Shown here piece by piece: positions 8,844 to 18,669 of a stretch of 64,000 nucleotides of DNA (positions within the stretch are counted from its first letter, which is position 1; the number at the start of each line of letters is the position of its first letter). The notes beneath the pieces are model-generated. The model was given only the letters and a program-made list of their open reading frames with translations, ran no database searches and had not been told where the DNA came from. The DNA is taken from contig NZ_JALHAG010000001.1 of assembly GCF_022819085.1 (NCBI RefSeq), positions 517,395 through 581,394 on the forward strand, given 5' to 3'. The DNA comes from Planococcus ruber (GTDB lineage: Bacteria; Bacillota; Bacilli; Bacillales_A; Planococcaceae). The position numbers were made by a program, and so were the translations under genes.

Positions 8844-11666
8844 ATGTCTAGCAATTATTCAGATGCAAAATCCCCATGGAGTTCCATTACAGGGCCGAAC
8901 CTTGGCTACGTCATGGAAATGTATGACATTTACCAAGAATCGCCGGAATTGCTTGATCCGGAATTTGCAGAGATGTTCAAACAATATGGACCACCTTTTG
9001 AAAACAGCCAACCATCAGCAACTCAGGCAATTTCTGAGGCAGCTGGAACAGTTGAACCGAACAAGTTCGGAAAAGTATTGGCGGCAGTTCAATTAGCTGA
9101 AGCGATTCGTGCGCACGGCCATTTGGCGTCTGACATTTATCCGTTAAATGATCAGCCAAAAGATACTTCCCGTTTGGAGCCATCTGCATATGGCTTAACG
9201 GAACAAGATTTAAGAGAAGTGCCGGTTTCACTGCTTTTATCTGAAGCGCCTTCCAACATCTCAAACGGTTTAGAAGCCATTGCGTATTTGAAATCGCTTT
9301 ATACGGATAAAGTCGCTTTCGAGTTTTCCCATATCGTTCAGCCGCAGGAACGCAGCTGGATCCAAGCGAAAATCGAAGCTGGAGAATTTAAGCCTTCATT
9401 AGACCACGAGAAGAAAAAAGAGGTTTTGGATCTTTTGACGCGTGTTGAAGGGTTCGAGAAATTCGTCCACCGTACTTTTGTCGGCCAAAAACGTTTCTCT
9501 ATTGAAGGCGTAGACACCCTTGTCTTGCTGATCGATGAACTTGTCCGCTTATCAGAAGAAAAAGGAACAGAAAAAATCATGATCGGGATGGCGCATCGCG
9601 GTCGTTTAAATGTGCTCACACACATTTTGCATAAGCCATACGAAATGATGTTTGCCGGTTTTGCACATGTCGGAGACGAAGCGTTTCTTCCGGAAGACGG
9701 ATCGGTCCAAATTACAAAAGGCTGGTTCGGCGATGTGAAATATCATATGGGTGCTGCTTATACATCACCTAAAGGCACAAACATCAAACTTGCCTACAAC
9801 CCATCCCATTTGGAAATTGTCAGCCCGGTAGTTGCGGGTCAAACGCGCGCTGCACAGGAAACGACAAATCAGCCGGGCATTGCTGACATCGACTCTAAGA
9901 AAGCATACGCGATTCTTGTTCATGGCGATGCGGCATTCCCAGGGCAAGGCGTTGTAACGGAAACATTAAACTATAGCCGTATCCGCGGATTCCAGACTGG
10001 CGGTTCCATTCACGTCATCGCCAACAATATGATCGGCTTTACGACAGAGCAATACGATTCGAGATCGACTCATTATTCTTCAGATCCTGCAAAAGGCTTT
10101 GAAGTTCCGGTCATTCATGTAAACGCAGACGATCCGGAAGCTGTGATTGCAGTCGCCCGTTTTGCGTTTGAATACCGCGAGAAATTCGGCAAGGACATTC
10201 TGATTGATCTGATCGGCTACCGCCGCTACGGACATAACGAAATGGATGAGCCGCTCGTGACGAATCCGATGATGTATCATGAAGTCCATAAGCATGACAC
10301 CGTCCGTGCATTATACGGACAGCAGCTCGCTGCAGAAAAAGTTCTTTCAGAAGAAGATGTAAAAGCACTCGATGCCGATACGCAGAAAGAAATGCAGGAA
10401 GCTTATGACCATGTGAAAGAAAACAAAACTGACGACGCACCGAAAATGACGATGCCGGAAGCTGTCTCAAAAGGCTACCCGGAAGTGCCGACTGGCGTCG
10501 AAAAAGACGTACTTGCCAAAATGAATGAAGAATTGCTGACTTGGCCGAGTGATTTCTCTGTTTTCAGCAAATTGGCCCGCATTCTGAAACGCCGTGAAGA
10601 TCCGTTTAACGGCAAAGGCAAAATCGATTGGGCGCATGCGGAAACATTGGCATTCGGAGCAATCCTGCAAGACGGCCATCCAATCCGTTTGACAGGGCAA
10701 GATGCACAGCGCGGAACGTTCGCTCATCGCCATCTTGTGCTTCATGACGATAAAACAGGCAATGAATTGATCCCGCTTCACCATATTTCTGGAGCAAACG
10801 CTTCTTTTGTCGTTTACAACAGCCCATTGACTGAATCGGCAGTATTAGGATTTGAATATGGCTATAATGTTGAAAATGAAAATGCTTTAGTAATTTGGGA
10901 AGCTCAATATGGAGATTTTGCCAACATGGCACAAATGATGTTCGACCAGTTCATTTCTGCTGGACGCTCTAAGTGGGGGCAAAAGTCAGGGCTTGTCATG
11001 CTTCTTCCTCACGGCTACGAAGGCCAGGGGCCGGAGCACTCAAGCGCCCGTCTTGAACGCCATCTTCAAATGGCAGCGGAAAACAACTGGACGGTTGCCA
11101 ACTTGTCCAGTGCAGCGAACTATTTCCATATTCTTCGCCGCCAGGCTAAAATGTTGACCGAAGAAGCGATCCGCCCATTAATTATTGTTTCGCCTAAATC
11201 ATTGCTGCGCCACCCATTAGTTGGTGCGGAAGTGGATGATTTGACAGAAGGCCATTTCCAGACAGTTATTGAACAGCCTGGAATGGGAACAAAAGACAAA
11301 AAAGTGGAACGCATCCTATTTGCAAGCGGCAAAATGGCGATTGACTTGGCTGAACGCGTGAGAGATGGAAAAGGCTACGAGTGGGCTCATATTGTCCGCG
11401 TTGAACAGCTTTATCCATTCCCAGCGGAAAAAATTCAAGCGATTGTTGACCGCTATCCGAATGTCAAAGAGCTTGGCTGGGTGCAGGAAGAACCGCAAAA
11501 CATGGGTTCATGGACTTTTGCAGAGCCGTACCTTCGTGAAATCGCGGCAGGCAAAGACGTGTCTTATTATGGACGTATCAAACGCCAAAGCCCGGCTGAA
11601 GGCGACGGAGAAGCTCATAAAGCAGAACAGACTCGAATCATCGATGCAGCATTGGCAAAAGCGTAA
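8844..11666 (+). CDS. odhA: 2-oxoglutarate dehydrogenase E1 component
   Basis: Thiamine-diphosphate-dependent decarboxylase of the 2-oxoglutarate dehydrogenase complex (citric acid cycle): it transfers the succinyl group to the lipoyl arm of E2. 940 residues, full length. Visible landmarks are the MGMAHRGRLNVL block (about 240-255), the ThDP/Mg motif beginning HGDAAFPGQG (Gly361-Asp362), YRRYGHNEMDEP, and the C-terminal transketolase-like half with VIWEAQYGDFANMAQ. TTGGAGG precedes ATG 8844. odhB follows 90 nt later in the same direction, the Bacillus arrangement; E3 is encoded elsewhere. Confidence 0.98.
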   Translation: MSSNYSDAKSPWSSITGPNLGYVMEMYDIYQESPELLDPEFAEMFKQYGPPFENSQPSATQAISEAAGTVEPNKFGKVLAAVQLAEAIRAHGHLASDIYPLNDQPKDTSRLEPSAYGLTEQDLREVPVSLLLSEAPSNISNGLEAIAYLKSLYTDKVAFEFSHIVQPQERSWIQAKIEAGEFKPSLDHEKKKEVLDLLTRVEGFEKFVHRTFVGQKRFSIEGVDTLVLLIDELVRLSEEKGTEKIMIGMAHRGRLNVLTHILHKPYEMMFAGFAHVGDEAFLPEDGSVQITKGWFGDVKYHMGAAYTSPKGTNIKLAYNPSHLEIVSPVVAGQTRAAQETTNQPGIADIDSKKAYAILVHGDAAFPGQGVVTETLNYSRIRGFQTGGSIHVIANNMIGFTTEQYDSRSTHYSSDPAKGFEVPVIHVNADDPEAVIAVARFAFEYREKFGKDILIDLIGYRRYGHNEMDEPLVTNPMMYHEVHKHDTVRALYGQQLAAEKVLSEEDVKALDADTQKEMQEAYDHVKENKTDDAPKMTMPEAVSKGYPEVPTGVEKDVLAKMNEELLTWPSDFSVFSKLARILKRREDPFNGKGKIDWAHAETLAFGAILQDGHPIRLTGQDAQRGTFAHRHLVLHDDKTGNELIPLHHISGANASFVVYNSPLTESAVLGFEYGYNVENENALVIWEAQYGDFANMAQMMFDQFISAGRSKWGQKSGLVMLLPHGYEGQGPEHSSARLERHLQMAAENNWTVANLSSAANYFHILRRQAKMLTEEAIRPLIIVSPKSLLRHPLVGAEVDDLTEGHFQTVIEQPGMGTKDKKVERILFASGKMAIDLAERVRDGKGYEWAHIVRVEQLYPFPAEKIQAIVDRYPNVKELGWVQEEPQNMGSWTFAEPYLREIAAGKDVSYYGRIKRQSPAEGDGEAHKAEQTRIIDAALAKA

Positions 11667-11756
11667 TCCTTTCACTAAGGAGGAGCTTTTCCTATGCGGT
11701 GTCTGATACAATAAGATGAACGGTTAAGAACGGGATATTCTAAGGAGGAATTTTTT

Positions 11757-13025
11757 GTGGCAGAGATCAAAGTACCAGAATTAGCAGAATCGATTACAGA
11801 AGGAACGATCGCCCAGTGGCTAAAACAACCAGGCGAAACAGTTGAAAAAGGAGAATTCATCGTTGAACTGGAAACAGATAAAGTAAACGTTGAAGTCATT
11901 TCCGAAGAAGCCGGAGTTGTCCAAGAACATTTGGCGCAAGAAGGCGACACTGTGGAAGTTGGACAAGTCATCGCGATCGTTGGCGAAGGTTCAGGCGAAA
12001 GCGCTGCAGCTGCTCCAAAAGCGGAAGCGCCTGCACCGTCAGAAGAGCCGGCTAAATCAGAAGCTCCTGCAACAATGGAAGCGAACGAAAAAGCACCGGC
12101 AATCGAAGAGCAGTCTTCTTCGGACCGTACAATCGCAAGCCCGGCTGCACGCAAATTAGCTCGTGAAAAAGGCATCGACCTTGCTGCTATTTCACCAGTA
12201 GATCCGATGGGACGCGTTCGCGTACAAGACGTAGAAGCTCATGGTTCTAAACCTGCAGCAAGTGCGCCAGCAGCGAAAACGGAAGCGCCGAAAGCTTCAG
12301 CTCCTTCATCCGATGAAGAAAACGGCCGCATCGTGCGCGAGAAAATGTCTCGCCGCCGCCAAACGATTGCCAAACGCTTACTAGAAGTCCGCCAGTCTAC
12401 AGCGATGTTGACAACGTTCAACGAAATCGACATGACAAACGTGATGGCGCTTAGAAGCCGCAAAAAAGACAAGTTCCAGCAAGACCATGACGGAACTCGC
12501 CTAGGCTTCATGTCATTCTTCACAAAAGCGGTAACTGCAGCACTTAAAAAATATCCATATGTCAATGCTGAACTAGATGGCACAGATCTTCTATTGAAAC
12601 AGTTCTATGATGTGGGCATCGCCGTTTCAACTGAAGAAGGCTTAGTTGTGCCGATCGTACGCGATACAGACAAGAAAAACTTTGCTGAAATTGAAGAAAG
12701 CATTGCAGATCTTGCGAAAAAAGCACGCGATAAAAAACTTTCGATTGCCGATATGACAGGCGGATCATTCACGATCACTAACGGTGGTGTCTTTGGTTCA
12801 TTGATGTCAACGCCAATCTTGAACGGTACACAAGTAGGGATTCTCGGAATGCACACTATCCAGAAACGTCCGGTCGCAATCGGCGATTCAATCGAAATCC
12901 GTCCGATGATGTACGTGGCTCTTTCTTATGACCACCGCGTAATCGACGGAAGCGATTCTGTTGGATTCCTGAAAATGGTAAAAGAATTAATCGAAAACCC
13001 AGAAGATCTTCTATTGGAATCGTAA
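11757..13025 (+). CDS. odhB: Dihydrolipoyllysine-residue succinyltransferase, E2 component
   Basis: Core of the 2-oxoglutarate dehydrogenase complex, passing the succinyl group from lipoamide to CoA. Domains in order: one lipoyl domain with ETDKVNVEV (lipoylated Lys42), an Ala/Pro/Glu-rich linker, a peripheral-subunit-binding domain (about 122-160), a second Ala-Pro linker, and the catalytic domain ending with [10 protein letters not shown] (catalytic His393 and Asp397). 422 residues is normal. The start is GTG 11757 with a perfect TAAGGAGG upstream. A strong terminator closes the odhAB unit. Confidence 0.98.
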   Translation: MAEIKVPELAESITEGTIAQWLKQPGETVEKGEFIVELETDKVNVEVISEEAGVVQEHLAQEGDTVEVGQVIAIVGEGSGESAAAAPKAEAPAPSEEPAKSEAPATMEANEKAPAIEEQSSSDRTIASPAARKLAREKGIDLAAISPVDPMGRVRVQDVEAHGSKPAASAPAAKTEAPKASAPSSDEENGRIVREKMSRRRQTIAKRLLEVRQSTAMLTTFNEIDMTNVMALRSRKKDKFQQDHDGTRLGFMSFFTKAVTAALKKYPYVNAELDGTDLLLKQFYDVGIAVSTEEGLVVPIVRDTDKKNFAEIEESIADLAKKARDKKLSIADMTGGSFTITNGGVFGSLMSTPILNGTQVGILGMHTIQKRPVAIGDSIEIRPMMYVALSYDHRVIDGSDSVGFLKMVKELIENPEDLLLES

Positions 13026-13042
13026 AAGGCATTTCTTTTGTG

Positions 13043-13077
13043 AAGGGAGCCCTGCATTTGCAGGGCTCCCTTTTGTT
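13043..13077 (+). terminator. Strong intrinsic terminator after odhAB
   Basis: A 13-bp perfect stem beginning AAGGGAGCCCTGC with an ATTT loop, then TTTTGTT. Confidence 0.92.
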
Positions 13078-13119
13078 ATGCGATGATAGGGAGAGAGCGG
13101 TTGAAGGCGGTGGCATTAA

Positions 13120-13719
13120 ATGGACATCAGTTTTTTTGTGGAATTAGTGAAGGAATACGGCTATGTCAGCATGTTCATTTTCAATTGGCTCTTGCTGTTC
13201 GGTTTGCCGATTCCAAATGAAGTGGCTGCCGCTTTTTCAGGCGTTTTGACGGAAGTCAGCTATTTCAAGCCGGTGTATGCGTTCCTATCTGCATATCTGG
13301 GATTGATCTCGAGCAACAGCTTTGCTTATTTCATCGGCCGGTTGCTTGGGCATCGTTTGATTCACCGGCTCAATCGCACGCGGCTGGAAGGCGTGATTTC
13401 CCGCTTTTCCGTGTTCCTTGAAAAGCATGGCCCCTTAGCAATTTCGTTCAGCTTCTTTTTGCCTGGCATTCGCTGGGCGATGCCATATGTCGTTGGAGCG
13501 AACCGTTATCCATTCGTATCCTATATGCTTTATGCCTATACTGCCGGGTTGATCTGGATGTTGGTCTACTTCAATATCGGACGGACGTTCCCATATGCCT
13601 ATCAGTCCATCCTCGAAAATCTGCAAATGTTTTCGGTTGCCTTGTCTGTAATCGTCGTTTTGCTGGTTGCGGCCCGGTTAGTATGGAGCAAGAAAACCGG
13701 CAGCGATAAGCGCAATTGA
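13120..13719 (+). CDS. DedA family membrane protein
   Basis: 199-residue polytopic membrane protein of the DedA/SNARE-associated (VTT) family; members include undecaprenyl-phosphate and phospholipid translocases. Visible features are the N-terminal LFGLPIPNEVAAAFSG re-entrant segment and FFLPGIRWAMPYVVGANRYP, matching the F-x-R-x-x-P-G family core, then two C-terminal membrane helices. Start ATG 13120 follows GAAGGCGGTGG. A second, different DedA gene lies at 46924-47520, so the window has two paralogues. The substrate is not evident. Confidence 0.88.
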   Translation: MDISFFVELVKEYGYVSMFIFNWLLLFGLPIPNEVAAAFSGVLTEVSYFKPVYAFLSAYLGLISSNSFAYFIGRLLGHRLIHRLNRTRLEGVISRFSVFLEKHGPLAISFSFFLPGIRWAMPYVVGANRYPFVSYMLYAYTAGLIWMLVYFNIGRTFPYAYQSILENLQMFSVALSVIVVLLVAARLVWSKKTGSDKRN

Positions 13720-13776
13720 ATTTTAGCCGGTTTTTCCTTATACTGAAAGGTAGACATAAAGAAAAGGATGAGGCAT

Positions 13777-13974
13777 GTGATTCATAACGAATGGCTGACA
13801 AAAAAGACAATCCGTACGGTGACTTGCACGCATACAAATGCGGCGAAATTTTTGGTTTCCAATGTGTTGACGGAAGGCAAAACGTACGAAGTGAAAAATG
13901 AAACAGAAGAATTCATCTTTGTCGTGGACAACACGGGCAAAGTTGGCGGGTTTTACAAAACGTATTTTGAATAA
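13777..13974 (+). CDS. Small conserved Bacillales protein (DUF6501-like)
   Basis: 65 residues from GTG 13777; an in-frame ATG at 13768 is less likely because AAAAGGATGAGG is spaced for the GTG. The sequence has the features I associate with the small DUF6501 family: an N-terminal NEWLTKKTIRTV stretch, KFLVSNVLTEGKTYEVKNETEE, and a VVDNTGKVGGFYKTYF ending. It appears to be a soluble beta-rich domain of unknown role. It is monocistronic, with its own terminator. The family name is from memory and less certain than the gene itself. Confidence 0.75.
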   Translation: MIHNEWLTKKTIRTVTCTHTNAAKFLVSNVLTEGKTYEVKNETEEFIFVVDNTGKVGGFYKTYFE

Positions 13975-13984
13975 GGAAGGAAAG

Positions 13985-14009
13985 CCGGTGCCAGCTCATC
14001 GGTTTTTTT
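13985..14009 (+). terminator. Intrinsic terminator after the small conserved gene
   Basis: CCGGTG / CATCGG (one G-U) around a 6-nt loop, followed by seven T. Confidence 0.7.
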
Positions 14010-14030
14010 CTTTGGAAAGAGGGAGAAGAC

Positions 14031-14894
14031 ATGGCTTTGATGGAACAAGAAATGGATAAACGCAATCGAACCGGCAAGGATTATGGCGATGACGCCAAGC
14101 TGATTGCTGCCGGGGGATATATTGCACCCGACGAAAATCTTTGGCAAGACATATTGGCCGCTGTCATGCTGCAAAAGCCGGTGCTGCTGAAAGGGCCGAC
14201 GGGCGCAGGGAAAACAAAACTTGCTGAAAGCATATCCGCCCAATTCGGCCAGCCGATGCAGAGCATCAACTGCTCGGTGGATTTGGATGCAGAAGCGCTT
14301 TTAGGCTTTAAGACGTTGACGCAGCGGAATGGGGAAAGCCAAATTGAATTCGTGGAAGGCCCGGTCGTCAAGGCGATGAAAAATGGCCATTTCCTTTACA
14401 TTGATGAAATCAATATGGCAAAGCCGGAAACTTTGCCGATTCTTCACAGTGTACTGGATTATCGCCGCATGATGACCAATCCGTTCACAGGAGAAGTGAT
14501 TCAAGCACATCCTGATTTCGGTGTCATTGCAGCGATAAACGAAGGGTATATCGGGACGGCACCGATGAATGAAGCGCTGAAAAACCGTTTCATCGCGTAT
14601 CCAATCCCTTATTTGACAGGGGAACAGCTGCAGCAATTATGGGATCGTGAATTTCCGGAAGCGGGTCCTGAATTGAAAACGTTCATGCTCGATTTAGCTT
14701 CAGACTTGATGAAGCAAGTTCAAAACGGGCTATTGTCGGAAGAGGCGGCTTCCATCAGGAGTTTGCTGGATGCTACCGCGCTGGCGCAGCATATGGATCC
14801 GCTGCGTGCGGTCCGCTATGCGATTGCCGAAAAGCTCGAGGATGAAAGCGAACGCGACTTGTTTATGGATCTTGCAAATACGTGGAAAAAGTAG
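14031..14894 (+). CDS. yojN: MoxR-type AAA+ ATPase (YojN-like)
   Basis: ATP-driven chaperone of the MoxR/NorQ/CbbQ group; such proteins work with a VWA-domain partner to remodel or insert metal or cofactor into a target enzyme. The Walker A GPTGAGKT lies at residues 55-62, Walker B FLYIDEIN near 120-127, and sensor NEG plus the arginine-containing ALKNRF segment follow. 287 residues. The VWA gene begins 9 nt downstream, giving a two-gene unit. In B. subtilis yojN/yojO also sit beside odhAB, so the synteny supports the name. Confidence 0.88.
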   Translation: MALMEQEMDKRNRTGKDYGDDAKLIAAGGYIAPDENLWQDILAAVMLQKPVLLKGPTGAGKTKLAESISAQFGQPMQSINCSVDLDAEALLGFKTLTQRNGESQIEFVEGPVVKAMKNGHFLYIDEINMAKPETLPILHSVLDYRRMMTNPFTGEVIQAHPDFGVIAAINEGYIGTAPMNEALKNRFIAYPIPYLTGEQLQQLWDREFPEAGPELKTFMLDLASDLMKQVQNGLLSEEAASIRSLLDATALAQHMDPLRAVRYAIAEKLEDESERDLFMDLANTWKK

Positions 14895-14903
14895 GTGTGA
14901 CAC

Positions 14904-16757
14904 ATGGCATCTGTCAATCGATTTATTCAGTTCAATAATGAAACCATTGATACAAAATTGCTGCATCAGATGGAAATGCTGGCCGGGGCGCTTGCAGATG
15001 CCCCGTACCTGAAAGTGACCACCCGAAAATTGCTGGAATTCCGCCCGTCTGAATCAGCGCTGTCCATCAGCGTTTTTTGGCGGCACCGCCCAAAGCAGAT
15101 TGAACGGAACGGCTATTTGTCCGATATCTATTTGCTCGCAGCCGGCTATTGGCGCCATTTCAATTTAGGCATTTGGCGGCGCTTCCTTAAGGAAGAAAGC
15201 GAATTGCCGCACTTGCGGCAGCAGCTGCTCCTTTGTGCAGAGGAATTCCGGCTGATTGAGCAGATCAGCCAAGAACGCCCCGGAACCCGTGAAGCGTTTG
15301 CGATTCGGGAAGGGGTCTATATCGACTACCATAAAGGCCATTACCGCCAAAATATGCAAAAAGGCTTTAAGGCGGAAGCGTTTTTAAACGCCGCTTTCTT
15401 GGCGCTACGCGGCCAATCAGCTGAAATGGAAGAATCTTTTAGTGAATTGTTTTTCTTATGGTCAAGAATGTTTGATGCAAAATCGACTGCCGACTCTTGC
15501 GCAGTCGTTGACAGCTTGATGGGAAGGCTTGAGTATTGGATTCTCCAGGACATGGTGCTCAGCTATTATACGTTTGGCGACTCGATCGACGAAGTTCCGC
15601 CGTTTCGCTACTACGAGGGCATGGAGACCGAGGCTTCTAAAGAAGGGAAAAACATCGATACCATTGAAGAGTGGTTCCAGACGTGGCACCGGGAAACGGA
15701 AAATGAGACGTCTCCTGCTATGGAATTTGAATTGGACAAAGGCGATTCCAAGCCAACGGACGGCGGCAGGGAAGACGAAGGCAGCGGAGAACCGGAGCAA
15801 ACGGCCCAAGGAAATTCAGCAGGTGAACATCTTAAAGGCAACGATGATAACGACCGGAAGATGGAGGACCAGCCGAAAAAGGCCGCTGGAAAATTCGGCG
15901 CCGCCAATGAAGCGGTGGAATACACGGAAAAGCGCATCGAATTGTCCGGAGACCACCGGCAATCGATTGAAGCTTGGCGAAGAAAGCAGGCGCCCTATGT
16001 GCGGGCTCTTTTAAAAGAATTGAAAAAGAGAATGACGCAGCGCCGGCAAGAAGCGAGAGGGAATTTGAATGCGGGAAGGCTGTCGAAAAATCTATTGCCT
16101 TTGGTGATCGAGGAGCGACCAAAACCTTTTTACCGCAAATCAGCCCCTTCGAAAGAATTGGATGCCGTGTTCTGTTTGCTGATCGATGGATCTGCATCGA
16201 TGGTGGACAAATTAGAAGAAACGAGGCAAGCGGTTTTATTATTCCATGATGTCTTGCGGAATCTCAATGTACCGCATGAAATTGTTTTATTTTATGAAGA
16301 CGCCTATGAAGCAAGTGAAGCGAGCCAGCCCAATTATTTTGAATGGATGCATAAATTCGAAGACGGCAGCCGCGACCATGCACCCGAAATCTTTTCTTTA
16401 GAAGCCCATGAAGACAACCGGGATGGATTTGCCATCCGTTGGATGACAGACCGGCTTCAGCAGCGCAGCGAAAAACACCGCTTTTTACTGGTCTTTTCAG
16501 ATGGTGAGCCTTCTGCCTATGATTATGCAGAGAACGGCGTAGTGGATACGGCAAACGCTGTTTTAGAAGCGAAAAAAAGCGCAATCGAAGTGCTCCATCT
16601 GTTTTTGAGCAGCGAGCCGATTTCGGAAGAGCAGGCTTCTTTTTATCAAATGATGTACGGCAATAAATCGGTCAGTGCGGATTCCTTGGAGCAGTTTGTG
16701 GAACAGACTTTGCGCCTCTTGAAACGGACATTGCATTTGGTGATCCAGTCCGGTTGA
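14904..16757 (+). CDS. yojO: VWA-domain protein partner of the MoxR ATPase (YojO-like)
   Basis: 617 residues: a helical N-terminal region (1-250), a highly acidic, low-complexity linker rich in Asp/Glu/Ser/Gly (about 265-340), and a C-terminal von Willebrand factor A domain. The MIDAS motif DGSAS is intact at 428-432, so divalent-metal binding is expected. The layout resembles NorD and CobT proteins, which act with NorQ/CobS-type AAA+ partners. The target enzyme is unknown; conserved placement next to odhAB is suggestive only. A long bidirectional terminator follows directly. Confidence 0.87.
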   Translation: MASVNRFIQFNNETIDTKLLHQMEMLAGALADAPYLKVTTRKLLEFRPSESALSISVFWRHRPKQIERNGYLSDIYLLAAGYWRHFNLGIWRRFLKEESELPHLRQQLLLCAEEFRLIEQISQERPGTREAFAIREGVYIDYHKGHYRQNMQKGFKAEAFLNAAFLALRGQSAEMEESFSELFFLWSRMFDAKSTADSCAVVDSLMGRLEYWILQDMVLSYYTFGDSIDEVPPFRYYEGMETEASKEGKNIDTIEEWFQTWHRETENETSPAMEFELDKGDSKPTDGGREDEGSGEPEQTAQGNSAGEHLKGNDDNDRKMEDQPKKAAGKFGAANEAVEYTEKRIELSGDHRQSIEAWRRKQAPYVRALLKELKKRMTQRRQEARGNLNAGRLSKNLLPLVIEERPKPFYRKSAPSKELDAVFCLLIDGSASMVDKLEETRQAVLLFHDVLRNLNVPHEIVLFYEDAYEASEASQPNYFEWMHKFEDGSRDHAPEIFSLEAHEDNRDGFAIRWMTDRLQQRSEKHRFLLVFSDGEPSAYDYAENGVVDTANAVLEAKKSAIEVLHLFLSSEPISEEQASFYQMMYGNKSVSADSLEQFVEQTLRLLKRTLHLVIQSG

Positions 16758-16772
16758 CTGCCAGCAGACAAA

Positions 16773-16809
16773 AAATATCCCCGGAAGCGATGTGCTTCCG
16801 GGGATATTT
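16773..16809. terminator. Bidirectional terminator between yojO and yaaN
   Basis: A 16-bp perfect inverted repeat (16773-16788 with 16794-16809) with a 5-nt loop and A/T flanks on both sides, lying between convergent genes. Confidence 0.9.
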
Positions 16810-16814
16810 GCGGT

Positions 16815-17996
16815 TTATGGACGGTTGCCTTCGCGATCGTCTTGGATGGAAAGTAGCCGCTGCTTCAAGTCTTCTTCCATGCGGCCGATTTCGATTTCTG
16901 CCGCTTTGCGGTTTTTGCGTCCTTCGGCTTGGATGCGCAATGTTTCTTCAATCGTCGTCAATAAGTTTTCCTGCGTCTGTTTCAGCGTTTCGATTTCAAC
17001 CAATCCGCGTTCGTTTTCTTTAGCGGTTTCAATCGAATTGAGCTTCAGCATTTCTGAGTTCTTCAACAGCAATTCGTTTGTAGTAGAAGTCACTTGCTTT
17101 TGGGCTTCAACGGCTTTCATTTGGCGGTTCAACGTCAAAGCGATGGCAATCTGGTTTTTCCACAACGGAATCGATGTCATGATCGACGACTGGATCTTTT
17201 CAGCCAAAGTCTGGTTTGTCTGCTGGATCATGCGGATCTGCGGTGCACTTTGAATCGTGATCTGGCGGGACAATTGCAAATCGTATAGCCGCTTCTCCAG
17301 GCGGTCCAAAAATTGGGCCATGTCGTTTACTTCCTGGTAAGCCATTTGGTCATTCGACTGTTCCGCTTTTTTTCGCAGGGCAGGGATGGTCTCGTTAAGG
17401 ATTTCGTCCCGCTTGAGTTCTGCTGCTGCGATGTAGACGTTCAAGGCCTGGAAATACGTTTTGTTCTGGTCATATAACTGCTCCAGCATCTGAACGTCTT
17501 CCAGCAGCCCGCGTTTTGAATGGTCCAACTGGACGCTGATGCGGTCTACCTGGGTGCTGAGCTTTTGATATTTCGTCATCATCTCCTGGACGGAGTATTT
17601 TGCTTTGGCAAATAATTTGCGGAGGCCGGAGCGTTTTTCCTGGGAAAGTTCTTCCGGATTCAATTCCTGCAATTTTTTCATCAAATCATGGAGAACATCG
17701 CCGACCGGCCCGATGTCTTTTTGCTGCACATGGTCAAGCATCTTATGGGAGAACTGCCCCAATTGATTTTGGGCGTTGGCGCCGTATGTTAAAATGGCTT
17801 CATAGTTTCCTGCAGGAATCTGCTTGGCCAGTTCACGCGCTTTTTCCTGCTCGTCTTTAGTGAGGCGCTCCATTAAAGCGACAGGGCGGCCGTCTTCGCG
17901 TTTTGCCAAATTCACTTCTTCTTTCATGGGCTCCATGCCGAATGGGTTGCCGAGTAAATCATCCAATTCACTTTGATTCGATCGATTTTGTGTCAT
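16815..17996 (-). CDS. yaaN: TelA/YaaN family toxic-anion-resistance-like protein
   Basis: 393 residues, soluble and almost wholly helical with long coiled-coil stretches. It belongs to the TelA family, named for tellurite resistance; YaaN is linked to cell-envelope stress in Bacillus, but the biochemical function is not established. The conserved ending KQTQENLLTTIEETLRIQAEG is clear. ATG 17996 has GAAGGAGACG upstream; the frame extends six codons further. Its 5' end overlaps the xpaC gene by 29 nt, so the two are coupled, as in B. subtilis xpaC-yaaN. Confidence 0.88.
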   Translation of the reverse strand: MTQNRSNQSELDDLLGNPFGMEPMKEEVNLAKREDGRPVALMERLTKDEQEKARELAKQIPAGNYEAILTYGANAQNQLGQFSHKMLDHVQQKDIGPVGDVLHDLMKKLQELNPEELSQEKRSGLRKLFAKAKYSVQEMMTKYQKLSTQVDRISVQLDHSKRGLLEDVQMLEQLYDQNKTYFQALNVYIAAAELKRDEILNETIPALRKKAEQSNDQMAYQEVNDMAQFLDRLEKRLYDLQLSRQITIQSAPQIRMIQQTNQTLAEKIQSSIMTSIPLWKNQIAIALTLNRQMKAVEAQKQVTSTTNELLLKNSEMLKLNSIETAKENERGLVEIETLKQTQENLLTTIEETLRIQAEGRKNRKAAEIEIGRMEEDLKQRLLSIQDDREGNRP

Positions 17997-18669
17997 GTTC
18001 CACGTCTCCTTCATCGTCTGATGGCGCTTTTTGCACGAGCAATTGCTGATTATTGTGCTGGTCTACGGTCAAGCGGGCATAATCGAGCTCCATCCGAAGT
18101 TTTTCCACGTCGGTTGAAAGCACTTTCTGCAAATCCCGTTCCATGACGCTCGTCATCGACCGGAGGGTCTCATGCGTATCTTGGAGCGCAATTTTCAACT
18201 CCCGGTCTTTTACCGGCTGGCCGACAAGAAGCGTATACTTTTCGGTCAATTCCAGTGCCGTATCCAAATGGGAATAAAAGAAAGAATCCACTAGATAGAA
18301 TTTACGAGGATTCGTTTGGACCTGCTGCACGATTTTATTCGAGAACCGGGTCAATTCCATCAATTGTTTGAATGAAGCGATGGAACGCACACGGTAATAA
18401 TTTCCTTGGAGCTGTTTAATTTTATTTTTTGCTTCTTTTACTTGATGGCGGATATGCTTATATTCGCTCCGGGTCATTCCAAGTTTCTTGGAATCGGAGG
18501 AAAACTGAATTTGTTTGACGGTCGTATTGCTGGCGATATAGGTTCCGGCTGCAACCGCCCCAGAAGCAATCAGGCCGATTTCAGCGCCCATATAGAGCAC
18601 CGGGAACATCACGCTCATAAGAGGCAGGCTGATGCTTTGGCGTTTTATGAAGTTCTCGAAAGCCTTCAT
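17968..18669 (-). CDS. xpaC: XpaC family protein (5-bromo-4-chloroindolyl phosphate hydrolysis)
   Basis: 233 residues. One or two hydrophobic segments near the N-terminus (about 12-45, Gly/Ala-rich) are followed by a helical cytosolic part, matching XpaC. The family is named after a plate phenotype; its enzymatic role is not established. ATG 18669 is chosen because AAAGGAGGAATTCCG precedes it. It is the upstream member of the xpaC-yaaN pair, and the partner overlap implies joint function at the membrane. Confidence 0.85.
   Translation of the reverse strand: MKAFENFIKRQSISLPLMSVMFPVLYMGAEIGLIASGAVAAGTYIASNTTVKQIQFSSDSKKLGMTRSEYKHIRHQVKEAKNKIKQLQGNYYRVRSIASFKQLMELTRFSNKIVQQVQTNPRKFYLVDSFFYSHLDTALELTEKYTLLVGQPVKDRELKIALQDTHETLRSMTSVMERDLQKVLSTDVEKLRMELDYARLTVDQHNNQQLLVQKAPSDDEGDVEHDTKSIESK

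Noticed and set aside
8408..8854. 148-residue minus-strand open frame across the odhA promoter
   Set aside because: It covers the end of the cyclase gene and the odhA promoter, and no motif or start signal supports it.
15611..15937. 108-residue minus-strand open frame inside yojO
   Set aside because: Antisense shadow of the acidic low-complexity linker of the VWA protein.
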